From NCBI GenBank assembly GCA_963854835.1, contig OY978526.1, forward strand, positions 32,211,001 through 32,275,000: a stretch of DNA of 64,000 nt, read 5' to 3'. Within the stretch, counting starts at the first letter, position 1; every line of letters starts with the position of its first letter. This DNA comes from Megamerina dolium (lineage: Eukaryota; Arthropoda; Insecta; Diptera; Megamerinidae). Made by a program: the position numbers and the translations under genes. Shown here in pieces: positions 42,020-53,100 of the stretch. The notes beneath the pieces are model-generated. The model was given only the letters and a program-made list of their open reading frames with translations. It was not told the DNA's origin and did not search any database.

Positions 42020-42990
42020 CAAATATTCGGTTGAAATGTCCGCCTTGAGTCGAACTGGCCAATCATCAATAATCGCACGCACCGCGTCCATTGGAAAATT
42101 GGCGATAGCATGAATCCAAAGCTATGTTAAGAGAGTCAATGTTGGGGTATCTTTTGCTTTTGTGGCAAACTATGTTCTCTAAAACTGCCTACAATTTGAA
42201 ATCAAACCAGGGCTGGCAAAAGGCCATTTTTCAGAGGAAATAAATACTAGAAAATTGTTTTGAAGCCAGGCTTAAATCGTTCTAGTTTTAGGTGCCGTAG
42301 CTCAGTGGTTAGTGCGTTGGCCTTCTGATCTGTAGGTCGTGGGTTCAATCCCCGGCTGAAGCATAATAAAATTTGATATCAAAAAGATTTTTCTTTCGAA
42401 TGGTACCCATCTGCCGGCAAGAATTGGCAATTTTTCCGGCAATAACAATTTGCTAAAAATACTTCTTAAAAGAGCTTGTGACAAAACTAAGTTCAAGTGA
42501 TGTCACAAGGTTTCTGCCGATCGGAACCGGCAGAACCCTTGTAGGTCCCTTCTAATGGTGTCCAAAATTTAACACGCGCAATCGTATTGGAGGAGAAACT
42601 CGGTGGTCACAATGGGGCTTTCTGGCCTAAGTGTGTCCTCTCAGAGAGAGGGCAGCCACATAACTTAACTAACCTAACCTAACCTATCTTAGACGACCCT
42701 TTTCGGCCTGTGGAATCAGTTCAGATGCTTCCTTAGGTGAATATGAATACACCCTATCATTTTGCTGGTTTTTTCATCGGTAAACAAGATGTTCGTTTGC
42801 ATTTTTCCATCCTATTTTTTTTCAAAGCTGCAGTCAACAAATGCTCGATACGGCGTTCGAAAGCCCAAGTCCCAAATTGTTTTTAATAAGACCAGTTTTA
42901 TGCACCGGTAGACGAACATACGACTAATCCCGAGCGGGTGTAGCATTTTGAAATGATCGAATAGCGCTATAACAGCGATACAAGTTCTAG
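42020..42990 (-). pseudogene. Tc1/mariner-type transposase remnant split by a SINE
   Basis: The minus-strand part at 42990-42690 carries a decayed TDEKTSKM and KEASELIPQAEKG block. The part at 42288-42020 carries the C-terminal FPMDAVRAIIDDWPVRLKAD. Both match the copy at 37640 (TDEKIF, PIYEWPDRLKSC). The SINE at 42289-42685 lies between. Highly decayed. Confidence 0.55.
42289..42685 (+). mobile_element. tRNA-derived SINE, B-type tail, full length
   Basis: Head GGTGCCGTAGCTCAGTGG and B-box GGGTTCAATCCC, body with CTGCCGGCAAGAATTGGC, tail CACAATGGGGCTTTCTGGCC, GTGTGTCCTCTCAGAGAG, CCACATAAC and four TAACC-type units. It disrupts an older transposase remnant. No clear target duplication. Confidence 0.88.
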
Positions 42991-44076
42991 TTATCTCACG
43001 ACTCCATGGTGAAAGCTGAAATAATTTAGAATTCCCATTACATACTAACGCTTTACATGTTATATTACATAAGCCATGTAGTAATAACGCGATAGTAATT
43101 TTTCTATTGGAATGGGTGTGTTCAATGTTGTAACATTATGCATGTGCCTACTAAGCAAAATGTAATATGCACAAGAAAACCAGCTAAACGACAAAATTCT
43201 TGTAATACCACTTTGCTACATAGCTGATTCGAAAGGGTTTTCATGACAAATTCGTCTCGTTTCGACGTTTGAAAGCTTTTGTTCACTTTCAGACAGATAG
43301 AGAGAGAGATTTCTTGCGGCAGGTGCGGCAAAAATGATACTCAACCCCATTTGTAAAATGTTTAAATGTAAAATACATACGAATATGTATAGGCTATAAC
43401 TTATTATAAATCAATGCTTTCAATATAGCTCAATGAGTAGTATTCGTCTGCAACACAGAGGAGGGTTGTTTGCACAATTCTCACATAAAGTTTTAATTAC
43501 ACATAGCAGACATTGCATGCCTAATGCTGAGCTGGATGCTTCACATTTCCACCGGCATATAATCTGCTAGATTGAGACTGTAAGTTATAATAATGCAATA
43601 TACAATGTAATATCAATGTGGCTTTTATATCTTCCTTGATGTTGTTATTGTTTACAATTAGTTTACTACCACTGAAATACAACAACGTGTCTGATTCGCC
43701 TCGATATGGTGGATTTTACGTATGTACATTTAACTGTAATGAGTGAGTGTAAGAATATTGATTTCGACTTTCGATTTTAAGGGATGGTTGCACACCTCTT
43801 GAGAAACATATTTTTCTAAATGACTGCTTCTATAGATTCGCAAATGCAGCAAATAGTCCGCGCGCCAAATATATATTTTCGCTATTGTCATCTGGTTTTT
43901 GCTTTTCAATCTAATTTAGGGGTTTAATAATACACTCGGAGAAAAAACCGTTCTACTTACTGCACTATATCTACTTACTTATTCATTTAATCTATTTCTA
44001 TTGAATTTACGATAAGAATTTTAAGAGAATAAAGTCTCTATTTTGATACAATTCGTTTTAATATTATACATACTTG
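42991..44076. other. No gene recognised
   Basis: AT-rich string-upstream DNA. No coding or RNA feature supported. Confidence 0.45.
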
Positions 44077-44078
44077 TA

Positions 44079-44977
44079 CAGGGTGATTTTTTGGCAACAC
44101 TGTTTTTGGCAGCTCAGCTGTTTTCAAGCAACATGTTACTGTCATATAACATGTTCAGTTTGGTCTATAATTTAACCATGAATCGACCTACAATCGAACA
44201 ACGCTTTCAGATTCTTGAATTGCATTAATTAAGAAGGTGCATCGTGCACTTTCTTGTGTTCAGCGATGAAGCTCATTTCTGGTTGAATGGATACGTGAAT
44301 AATCAAAATTGCCGTATATAGTGTGAAGAGCAGCCAGAAGCATTGCAAGAACTGCCAATTCATCCCGAAAAATGTACTGTTTGGTGTGGATTATGGACCG
44401 GTGGCATCATTGGACCGTACTTTTTCAAAGACGACGAATGCAGGAACGTTACTGTGAATGGCGAGCGCTACCGTGCGATGATTACAAACTTTTTTTTGCC
44501 CAAAATGAAGAGCTGGACTTGGCTGACATGTGGTTTCAACACGACGGTTCCACATGCAACACAGCATGCAAAACAATGGTCCAATTTAGAGGCGAGTTCG
44601 GTGAACAGTTTATTTCACGTTTGGCCCCGGACAATTGGCCGCCTAGATCGTTACACTTTAGACTATTTTTTGTGGGGCCATGTCAAGGCTGATGTCTATA
44701 GCGACAAGCCCGCAACGGTTGACGCACTGGAAGCCAATATTGAAGAATTTATTCGTGAGATGCCGGCCGATATGTTGGAGAGAGTATGCCAAAATTGGAC
44801 CCAGCGTATGAACCATTTGAGTCGCAGCCGCGGTAAACATTTACATACATGAAATCATCTTTAAACATTGAATTATATAGATCGTTCTATCGACTAAAAT
44901 AAAGATTTCATACATTTCTGTAAATTTTATGTGTTTTTTTTTTAATCAAATCCAAAGGCTCTTAAAAAATCACCCTG
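44079..44977 (+). mobile_element. DD41D (rosa-type) mariner, 899 bp, with TIRs and TA duplication
   Basis: Termini CAGGGTGATTTTTT (44079) and its reverse complement ending at 44977, flanked by TA on both sides. The coding strand is plus: MNRPTIEQRFQILEL, a deletion, then FSDEAHFWLNGYVN (first Asp), HPEKCTVWCGLW, GGIIGPYFF, TVNGERYRAMITNFF, a frameshift around the second Asp, then LDYFLWGHVKADVYSDKP (third Asp) and WTQRMNHLSRSRGKH. Most of the N-terminal DNA-binding region is missing, so it cannot be autonomous. Confidence 0.85.
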
Positions 44978-44979
44978 TA

Positions 44980-45689
44980 CATTGCGTGTGTGCGAATTGG
45001 AATTTTATTCAAAACTTTTCACAGCCTCCTACAATGCTCTAATTAGCAAACGATTGGTCCAATTGATCTGAGTGTGTGTTGTGAAAGTGGGTTAATTATA
45101 TGTGCGCTATTGCTATAAATGTTTCATGAATAATTTAAATTATTATTGTGCAGATGCTTGCTGTTCGCATTTTTTATGCTGTGCCTCTGTATATTGTCAC
45201 AATATTTTGAACGTTCGTTTCGTACATTTTTGCCCTTTTTTCATATGTGAATTATGTAATACGCATTTTAATAATTTTTAAATGAACCATTTTGACTTCT
45301 TTAGAGATTTTGTTGGCTTAGTATCGATCGAATGTAAATTATTTAGCGAAAACAATTGTGCTGAGATAGAAAAAGAAAATAAAACCTATATTGGGAACAC
45401 GATGTATTTGTCAATAACATAAATTATCTTGGATTGGAAATTTATATTAGCTACATGAAGTGTTCACATTCAAAGTAGAGTATGATGTTCGCATAAACTA
45501 GGTTACGTTAGTGTTTTGTATTTTGGTCCAAAATTTTTGTAGAAATCGACATTTATGATTAGCAACGATAACTACATTCAACGTAAGGTAAAGGATGATT
45601 TAGTAGATTAGTTAGTTAGTTAGTTTTTGGTTTTTTGATCCAAGATTTAAAAAAAATCGATATTAATAAAGACCTAACTAAAGATTAAT
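44980..45689. other. No gene recognised
   Basis: AT-rich spacer between two TA-flanked mariner elements. Confidence 0.4.
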
Positions 45690-45691
45690 TA

Positions 45692-46361
45692 TTGGGTGTG
45701 TGAATTAGTAACTGGCCTTTTTTAATGCTCAAAAATCAATTATTTTTAAGAATTCTGTGAAAAACTTGTCAGTCAAAGTATTGTCCGTCAGAAACTACGG
45801 CATTTCCCCATCTTTCTGGCAATTTATGAAATTCATCCCAAAAGAACTTTGCCAACTTGGCGGCCAAAAACGAATCGAGCCAATTTTTGACCGGATTTGC
45901 AATGTGTGGCCGTGCGTTGTCATGATGAAAAATTACCGACTCGTGCCTGGTTGCATGTTCCGGCCGTTTCTCGATCGTTGCTCTCTTCAACCGCATCAAT
46001 TGTTGTCGGTACAGCTCTCCCGTAATGATCTTGATTGAGTAATGTCTCCAAATCCTCATCTTCAGACTTTTTCGACTGTCCAGAGCGTTCTTTGTCTTTG
46101 ATATCAAAATCATCGTCTTTGAAGCGCACAAACTACTCCTTACTTACTCCTTGGATTCAGAATTGTCGCCATATACAGTTCCATAAGCAAACGATTCGCC
46201 AATTTAAAAAATTTTCCATGTAAAAAAATTGATGCGCACAACCAATTCAAAAAATTTTGACTGATTTTGACAGCAAGTGAATAGACATTTCAAATGACAT
46301 TTCGGACAATGAGCGTGGCGCCATGTAACGTGAAAGGCCGGTTACTAATTCACGCACTCAA
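45692..46361 (-). mobile_element. Internally deleted mariner, 670 bp, with TIRs and TA duplication
   Basis: Imperfect terminal repeats of about 28 bp (TTGGGTGTGTGAATTAGTAA at the left, TTGAGTGCGTGAATTAGTAA reading in from the right) with TA at both edges. Minus-strand remnants: FLNWRIVCLWNC, FKDDDFDIKDKERSGQSKK, EDLETLLNQDHYG (linker and helix), and FHHDNARPHIANPVKNWL (second catalytic Asp) before the frame runs into the terminus. The first and third catalytic regions are gone. Confidence 0.8.
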
Positions 46362-46363
46362 TA

Positions 46364-48282
46364 ATATTTTCAACATATTATTAAAATATTGGTTTAATCC
46401 GCGGAAAAATGATCGCTTTTGATTAAAAACTTCAAAATAATATTAATTGAGAAACAACGTTTAGTCAAAAAAGAAAAAAAATGGTAAAGCTTTCTTTCGG
46501 TAATACTGAATATTTGATACCTTACAGACCTATAACAGATCCAGACATTTTTTCGAAAAATAAGAAAATAAAATACGTTTGTGTCGGGCAGGCATGATTT
46601 TTATCGAATAGCGCGAATTATCAAACATACTCGCACACTGAGAACGCCTATTTTTTAACTTGTCCATTCATTAACAAGTCTGATCGAATATACTTAGTTT
46701 CAACATCCTCACTTTATATTTTCGTGAACAAAGTGTAAAAATATAAATACTGAAGCATAAGTTTGTATGGGAGGTAGGCGTGGTTTTTCTTCGATTCAGC
46801 TCATTTTCGAATATGTCTATTAATAACTCAATATAATTGCAAGTACCGAATTTCAGCAAACATTCAAAAACATACGTTTTGTTACAAATTCCGGAATTGA
46901 GATGAATTTTTTTCAAGTGTATTTTCATACATTCCCCTTTGTTGGATGTTAATAGCTCGTGCCATTTATTACGTAAAGCATAATTTTCTTAAGAATATAG
47001 TTATGTACATATATAATTATGTAAGTGTAGTCGATCTAAAAATTGTAACAATCATAAACAATTGCAATACGTCGATATCGCAGACATTGTCAATATTGGT
47101 CATGAAGGCATCAATAAGTAACTAATAATAACAGCTGCTGGGCGCAATGCAATAAGATTTATCGATTTATGCAAACTAAATGCTTCTCTTTGAAATAATC
47201 AACACATAAATTTTGTATTAGTCGCTTAATTATTTCTTGCAATTTCTACATTAAGTATTCCACATTCGAATATTTAATATTTTTGTACTTAAAACTAGAT
47301 TATCCGCCGTTGGTGAGGTTCGCTATCAATGAATTACGAGTAATGATATGCAGCAGCGAATATTTTTACTTACAAATGCATGTAAATGCATTCGAAAATG
47401 AATTAACGTAATGTCATATACATAAAATAAAATTGCTTATATTTATTTAGGTATACCTAAGACAGGGTGATAAAGATAGAACAAAGTCACATCGCAGATT
47501 CTTCATTATAAGGTATACTTATATAAATATTTATGTATGTATGTATGTATGTATGTACCTATACTTAGTTTGTAACGGGGTCTGTTTCTTCATTTGTTCT
47601 TGAATTAATCGAAAATGAGGTCATTGCCATCAATTGCATTAATAAATAAAACATTTTCATTTCTACGCTTTGATATTTTCTTTGCACCACCAAAGAAAAT
47701 ACGATATGTAGGAATGTATATTCGCTCCCTCCCTCCACTTTTGAATGCTACATTCGCAAAGCAACTTTCTACACTTCTCTAACATCAGGCAGTAAGAAAA
47801 AAAAAATCTCCTCTTGTGCATGAAGAATAAAAATGCAGCTGCTGTCAGCTTATCTTAGCTCTCACCCTCCAATTGAAATCTTTCACTCATTCTTGCTTCC
47901 ACTACTACATATATGTAGTTTGCCTAACGTCTGTCACTGGATGTGCTAGTCATTTGGTGCCATATGTGCTTACTTTGGCGCGAGCTGCCATAGCACGAGA
48001 CCATAAGCAAGAAAATTAGGATGAAAAGGAGGAATGATCCCTAAACTAGCATCAAGTTTTCAAGAGTACAACTTCATATACATACATATAGCTGCAGATT
48101 GCAATACATTTTACATAAATAATGTGCATAGAGGTAGATCTTATGCAAAGGAATATTTCATCGCTGTGTAAAGCTTTCATTCAATGTACGTATGTTACTT
48201 AGATTTAATATAAACTCTATCTTAAATTGTTCATTTGATTAACACATCATTCCATAAATAATTGAGGGAGTGATTGCTATGC
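46364..48282. other. No gene recognised; contains a dispersed repeat and (TATG)n
   Basis: Non-coding. 46740-46880 resembles parts of the element at 9226-11337 (TTTGTATGGGAGGTAGGCGTGG.. and CATTTTCGAATATG). A GTAT repeat lies at 47534-47563. No gene, though the region is within the distance at which string enhancers could occur. Confidence 0.45.
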
Positions 48283-48392
48283 GTGTTAAAATTTGAACAG
48301 TATTAGAAGGGACCTACTTATATCAGCCGGCTCAAAACAGCAGAACCCTTGTGACAAGAAAAATATTTTCCATATTAAAGTTGTGCCATAGA
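48283..48392 (-). mobile_element. SINE fragment
   Basis: GTTAAAATTTGAACAGTATT, AGAAGGGACCTACTTATATC, CAGAACCCTTGTGACA and then a jump to the ATATTAAAGTTGTGCC block; head and tail missing. Confidence 0.65.
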
Positions 48393-48924
48393 AAGTAAGT
48401 AAAACTTTTTCGTAAAATCAAAAATGTGGGTCAACATTTTTAACGGCCTAACTTAGCGAAAAACACAAGTTTCAAGTATATTTCCACAAGGAAGCAAAAA
48501 TGTTTGAACGCAACTATTTTTTAAGATTTTACTAAAGCTCCGATTTCCTATGAGAACAGCTCCTCTAAAGGATGAAGATAGGGTGTCATTGGGGAGCATG
48601 TATGTATGGAAGCCTCTTAAGGGTTGGATATATGGGTGTATCAGGGGTCGGCCTTACTTTTGACTCCTCTAGAGGCGATTCCGAGGTGGCTACATTATCA
48701 TTTGGCGATTTTCAGGTGTTTTTGTGATCATTTTGTTATGTAGCGATAGAAGGTAAGCATGTTCGAGGAAAATCTTGAATAGGTAAACATATCTGGGATT
48801 CGTACATGCTGTTATTTGGCAATTTGTACGTTTTTCGTATGGCAGCTCTCTAAATCGGCGCAAATCGGGTGTAAGTTCAAGAGAAATATTAGTGAGGTAA
48901 AACTATTGGTGGTCGGAGTTATAC
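48393..48924. other. No gene recognised
   Basis: Non-coding spacer between a SINE fragment and a mariner. Confidence 0.4.
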
Positions 48925-49851
48925 CGGGTGTTTTTTTTCGAGGTATAGAACTTTAAATTGCAATAAAACAACGATGGATTATTCGATTGACATGAATTTT
49001 ATTTATTCGAAAGATAATCTTGTGGCATTACATTTTAAATATGATTTCTGGCATATGACCGCCACGGCTGGCTCGGATGTAGTCCAATCTGGACGTCCAA
49101 TTTTCGATGACTTTTTCCAACATTTGTGGCCGTATATCGGCAATAACACGGCGAATGTTGTCTTCCAAATGGTCAAGCGTTTGTGGCTTATCCGCATAGA
49201 CCAATGACTTTACATAGCCCCACAGAAAGTAGTCTAGCGGTGTTAAATCACAAGATCTTGGAGGCCAATTCACAGGTCCAAAACGTGAAATTAGGCGGTC
49301 ACCAAACGTGTCTTTCAATAAATCGATTGTGGCACGAGCTGTGTGACATGTTGCGCCGTCTTGTTGGAACCACAGCTCCTGGACATCATGGTTGTTCAAT
49401 TCAGGAATGAAAAAGTTAGTAATCATGGCTCTATACCGATCACCATTGACTGTAACGTTCTGGCCATCATCGTTTTTGAAGAAGTACGGAACAATGATTC
49501 CACCAGCCCATAAAGCGCACCAAACAGTCAGTTTTTCTGGATGTAACGGTGTTTCGACATACACTTGAGGATTAGCTTCACTCCAAATGCGGCAGTTTTG
49601 TTTGTTGACGTAGCCATTCAACCAGAAGTGAGCTTCATCGCTAAACAAAATTCGCTTATGAAAATCGGGAACAACGACAATTATTTTCGAAATAAAATTG
49701 CACTATTTGCAAGCGTTGTTCAGGCGTGAGTCTATTCATGATGAATAGCCAAACCAAACTGAGAATAAATCACTTGACAGCTGTTAAATCGGTCGCCATC
49801 TTGAACAGTAATGCCAACTTAAAGTTCTATACCTCGAAAAAAAACACCCTT
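48925..49851 (-). mobile_element. DD41D (rosa-type) mariner, 927 bp, long perfect TIRs
   Basis: 31-bp perfect terminal repeats (GGGTGTTTTTTTTCGAGG..) set in by two mismatched bases, with TA at 48923-48924 and 49852-49853. It encodes the catalytic part of a transposase on the minus strand (next entry). An apparently younger copy than the one at 44079. Confidence 0.88.
49028..49746 (-). pseudogene. Rosa-type transposase, DNA-binding region deleted
   Basis: Starts MNRLTPEQRLQIVQFYFENN at 49740, then an internal deletion and frame change to VVPDFHKRILFSDEAHFWLN. From 49648 to 49028 an intact 206-codon frame holds the whole catalytic domain: SDEAHF (first Asp), WFQQDGATCHTA (second Asp) and CDLTPLDYFLWG. 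Counting between the second and third Asp gives 41 residues, i.e. DD41D. Both helix-turn-helix motifs are essentially missing, so target binding is lost though the catalytic core is open. Confidence 0.85.
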
Positions 49852-49960
49852 TATTTTACCCTTCTTGATATGATTTCTGGGCACTTCTGGAGTTATTTGA
49901 CGATTTGCAGGTGCTTGTAAGCTTATTTTGTATTCGTGCTCCTTAAGAGATGGTAAGTAT

Positions 49961-50158
49961 AAAAAAAAATAAAATACATTTGTGGCACTTAAAGCCCCAA
50001 AGGGCTCATTGGCCACACTTCTATTCCATTACTGTTGTGCGTCTTAAATTTGGACAGTATTAGAAGGGACCTACTTATTTTAACCGGTTCCGAACGGCAG
50101 AACACTTGTGACATCACTTTTTCTGAGCTTTGTCACAGAGTTCTTTTAGAAGCTGGTA
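49961..50158 (-). mobile_element. tRNA-derived SINE, A-type tail, 5'-truncated, with target duplication
   Basis: Flanked by a 13-bp duplication AGATGGTAAGTAT (49948-49960, 50159-50171). The tail side is A-rich then TGTGGCACTTAAAGCCCC; the element stops in the body (AGAGTTCTTTTAGAAGC), so the tRNA head was not copied. Confidence 0.88.
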
Positions 50159-50171
50159 AGATGGTAAGTAT

Positions 50172-51192
50172 GTTTTAAGAAAATGTTATAACGCAAAAAT
50201 GAATTGAGATCAGTCATATTTAGGGTTAACTGTTCATACAGTTGGCACTTGTAGAGCAAGATTTTAGGGTTAAATAATAAGAGAAATTATGAAAACATCT
50301 TTCTCAACTTTCGGTTTTGTGAGCGAGTTCTAAATGCAATCAATAAGGGCAAAACCTACTACTTTGTAGTTCCTTATCAAATTGTATAATTCAAGCCAAC
50401 GAGAACTAGAATTTGGATTTAAAACTTTTCTTCCACACATTGGGGGCCACCTTAATACATTATACATGCAATTTGGATGCATTATATTTGCGATGAATTT
50501 TGAGGAACGCAATTCCACTAAAATGAAATGTATTCGTGGTGTTAAAACTATATCAAAATATGTTTTATACGTTGCTTCTACTTCTTTTACTTCTTTCCTC
50601 TTTTGGTCCAAGTCGATTGATTGCCGTAAATCATTTTATAGTGCTTTTATTGAGCAAATAATATGAGTATATCTTTCAAAAGAGCCGATTGGAAATTATT
50701 TCTACAATGTTTGTAAGTGCAAATATTTGCGGAATTAAAAAAAAACTGCTATTAAATTCTAAAATACTGTGACAATGATAATAAGTGTTGTCAGTAATTA
50801 TATTTAATTGATGTTTGTTAAAATTAATGCAGTATCATTGCCATTGTTCATTGTCTTTTCGCTCGAAAGTTAGTAGTTTCAAAAATGTAATTGACTGAAA
50901 CATTTAGCTTGAATTTATTTTGTAGCTGATTATTTCGATTCAAGTCAATCATATTTAGAATTTCACGATAACCAAAATATGAAATGTTAAATGTTTTGCA
51001 AGGTGGGTTTAATAAAGTGATAGCATTAAAGTAGTAGTTTTATTATTGAAGTAAAAATTCATTTTGTGATTAATTTTCAATTAAAGATAATGGAAAATTG
51101 TAACACTATCGGTAACAGAAGGGCCAAACTTGCTACGTCGTTGAAGGTATTCAGTATAAAAAATAAATTACGTATACAACAACAGCGCCATA
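50172..51192. other. No gene recognised
   Basis: Overlapping frames on both strands at 50330-50666 (93-94 codons) look like chance or an unrecognised transposon piece; nothing else seen. Confidence 0.35.
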
Positions 51193-52400
51193 TCTAATGA
51201 TATACTTGTAGAATCAACAATTTGTATTATTTTCTCCATAATAAGATTGAAGAAGTCGCACGATAATGAATCACCTTGTCTAAAACCCTGTTCGGTATTA
51301 AACGGTGGGTAGAGGTCCTTTTTACTTTTCACTGCACAACGGGAGCTATACAGTGTCATTCTGCAAAGACGAATGAACTTCGCAGGAATAGGGATCTCAT
51401 ACATTCTTGTGTAGAGGTAATCCCTTAAGGGACTGTCGAAAGCGGTTTTATAATCAACAAATAGGTCGGACTGTTTTCCTTGAGTGTGCTCCAGAAGTTG
51501 GCGTAGTGTGAAAATTTGGTTAATGGTGAATCTATTGGGTATGAAGTCACAACGATAAGGTCCAAGTTTGAAGCATAGGCTTCAAACTTTCACACAGTAA
51601 GCGCATTAAAACCTTGTACGCTATATTTAGGACACATATATAATTGTGGAGTATCCTTTTTAATGTAAGGGATAGAGAACACTGAGCCCCAAATCATTGA
51701 GGATGCTTTTGTCTGACCATATATTGGCATGTTCTGGCAATCTCCTCCGCCGGCAGAATTTTTCGTAGCATCGCCATTCAGAAACTTGGAGAGGTGTTCC
51801 TTTCATAAACTTAGTACACCTTGGACATCTGCCACCAGATTCCCATTTTCATCATGACAGAAAGAGGCGCTTAATCTTCTTAAAGAATTTTCGAGGTTCA
51901 TTCCGATCTTCACTCGTTTCTATCGCCTCACACTTGCGTCTTCACAGCTTTTTTCTTGCGCCGGAAAAGGCGTCTCTCCTCTCTCCTTTTCCTCTGTGCC
52001 GCTTTGTAAAGGCTCGCGTAGCACCTGCACACAGGGTTTTTCTGTAGGTGGGTAGGTGGTTTCTTTCTCTGAGGTAGCGACGCTATACTTCTAGTTATAC
52101 CACTTATTTATTAGATGCCGGTGGTAAATGATTTGCTCCTAGGCATATGTATCTATCGTGAGCATGCTTCATAAAGGGGGCGAGTGTGTCTATAGTAGAG
52201 TTGCAAAACAAATCTGATCTCAGTCTACTGATGTTAAGTTTTCTCTGCGTGGAATTTCGTTAGCTGTTTATGACACATAAACGTGTGCGCACTTTAGTCG
52301 AGATGTTGGACTCTAGTACTACTAATTACCATCTTTTGTGCTGCAGCGATGTCGATCAGCCTCATTCCGTGATCGGAGGTGTTCTGGTAAAGGTTGAATT
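51193..52400 (-). mobile_element. Decayed RTE-type LINE, endonuclease end through RT
   Basis: Minus-strand frames in order: near 52390-52310 a RLIDIAAAQKMVISSTRVQHLD block (apurinic-type endonuclease), 51850-51650 DENGNLVADVQGVLSLWKEHLSKFLNGD, then 51560-51193 TINQIFTLRQLLEHTQ, LFVDYKTAFDSPLRDYLYT, FIRLCRMTLYSSRCAVK, FNTEQGFRQGDSLSCDFFNLIMEKI. The RT order matches the element at 16952. Many frameshifts; stops short of YADD. Dead. Confidence 0.75.
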
Positions 52401-53100
52401 TTGTTTCAATTCAAGTATCTAAAAACTTTCTTTGTCAACCCTGGCATAAGTCGCCAAGCACCATTTTAATACAGTGGCGGGGGAAGCGATTAGAAGTTTC
52501 TTCGAGATTTTGTAAGCAACTCTCTGCGGTCGCATCGTCCTTCTAATCTGTAAGATCATGATCACATATAGAGCTAATATTGAAGAATTTTGCTCTGACG
52601 CGGATTTTGGCCAGCCGTTTCATCACAGTGGCCTCTTACAGACCACAAATCTACATCCTAGTTCCTGCCTTTCCTGTAGTTATGCCACAGGAAGCTCTTT
52701 TAGAGCAGTCCACTCCTGAAGAGCAGTGATGTCAGCCTTGTATCTATGGAGAGGCGCTATGGATATTTCAGTTGTATACCCGTAAACCATGGTTCCTTTT
52801 TCGTTTGCGAGAGTCATCAACAAAATGGGTAGTAGTTTTCCGAGGTATGTTGCAATTTGTCAATGGGGGAGATTTTTTATGGGTCCTTTGCCCAACCCAC
52901 AACCTCTTTTTGATTAAGTTTCCGACAGTAAGTTTCAGCTTCCGGCAGATGCCGGTAAGAAGTTGCCCGTTGGCTGTCACCTGGAAGGCATTCGTTAAAA
53001 ATAAAGGTGCCATGGGTCACGTTACCTTCGCCAGGTTGAGACAGTGGGACACGGTACCTTCTCATCCACCATATATCGTGTAATTACTAAGGTGGAATAA
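52401..53100. other. Unassigned, possibly upstream LINE sequence
   Basis: Less AT-rich than the surroundings. A 103-codon plus frame (52772-53083) and opposite minus frames overlap. It directly continues the RTE-like fragment, so it may be decayed endonuclease or another transposon; I could not match motifs. Confidence 0.3.

Noticed and set aside
42660..42685. Telomeric TTAGG array
   Set aside because: Only a few units, always at SINE ends; no long array.
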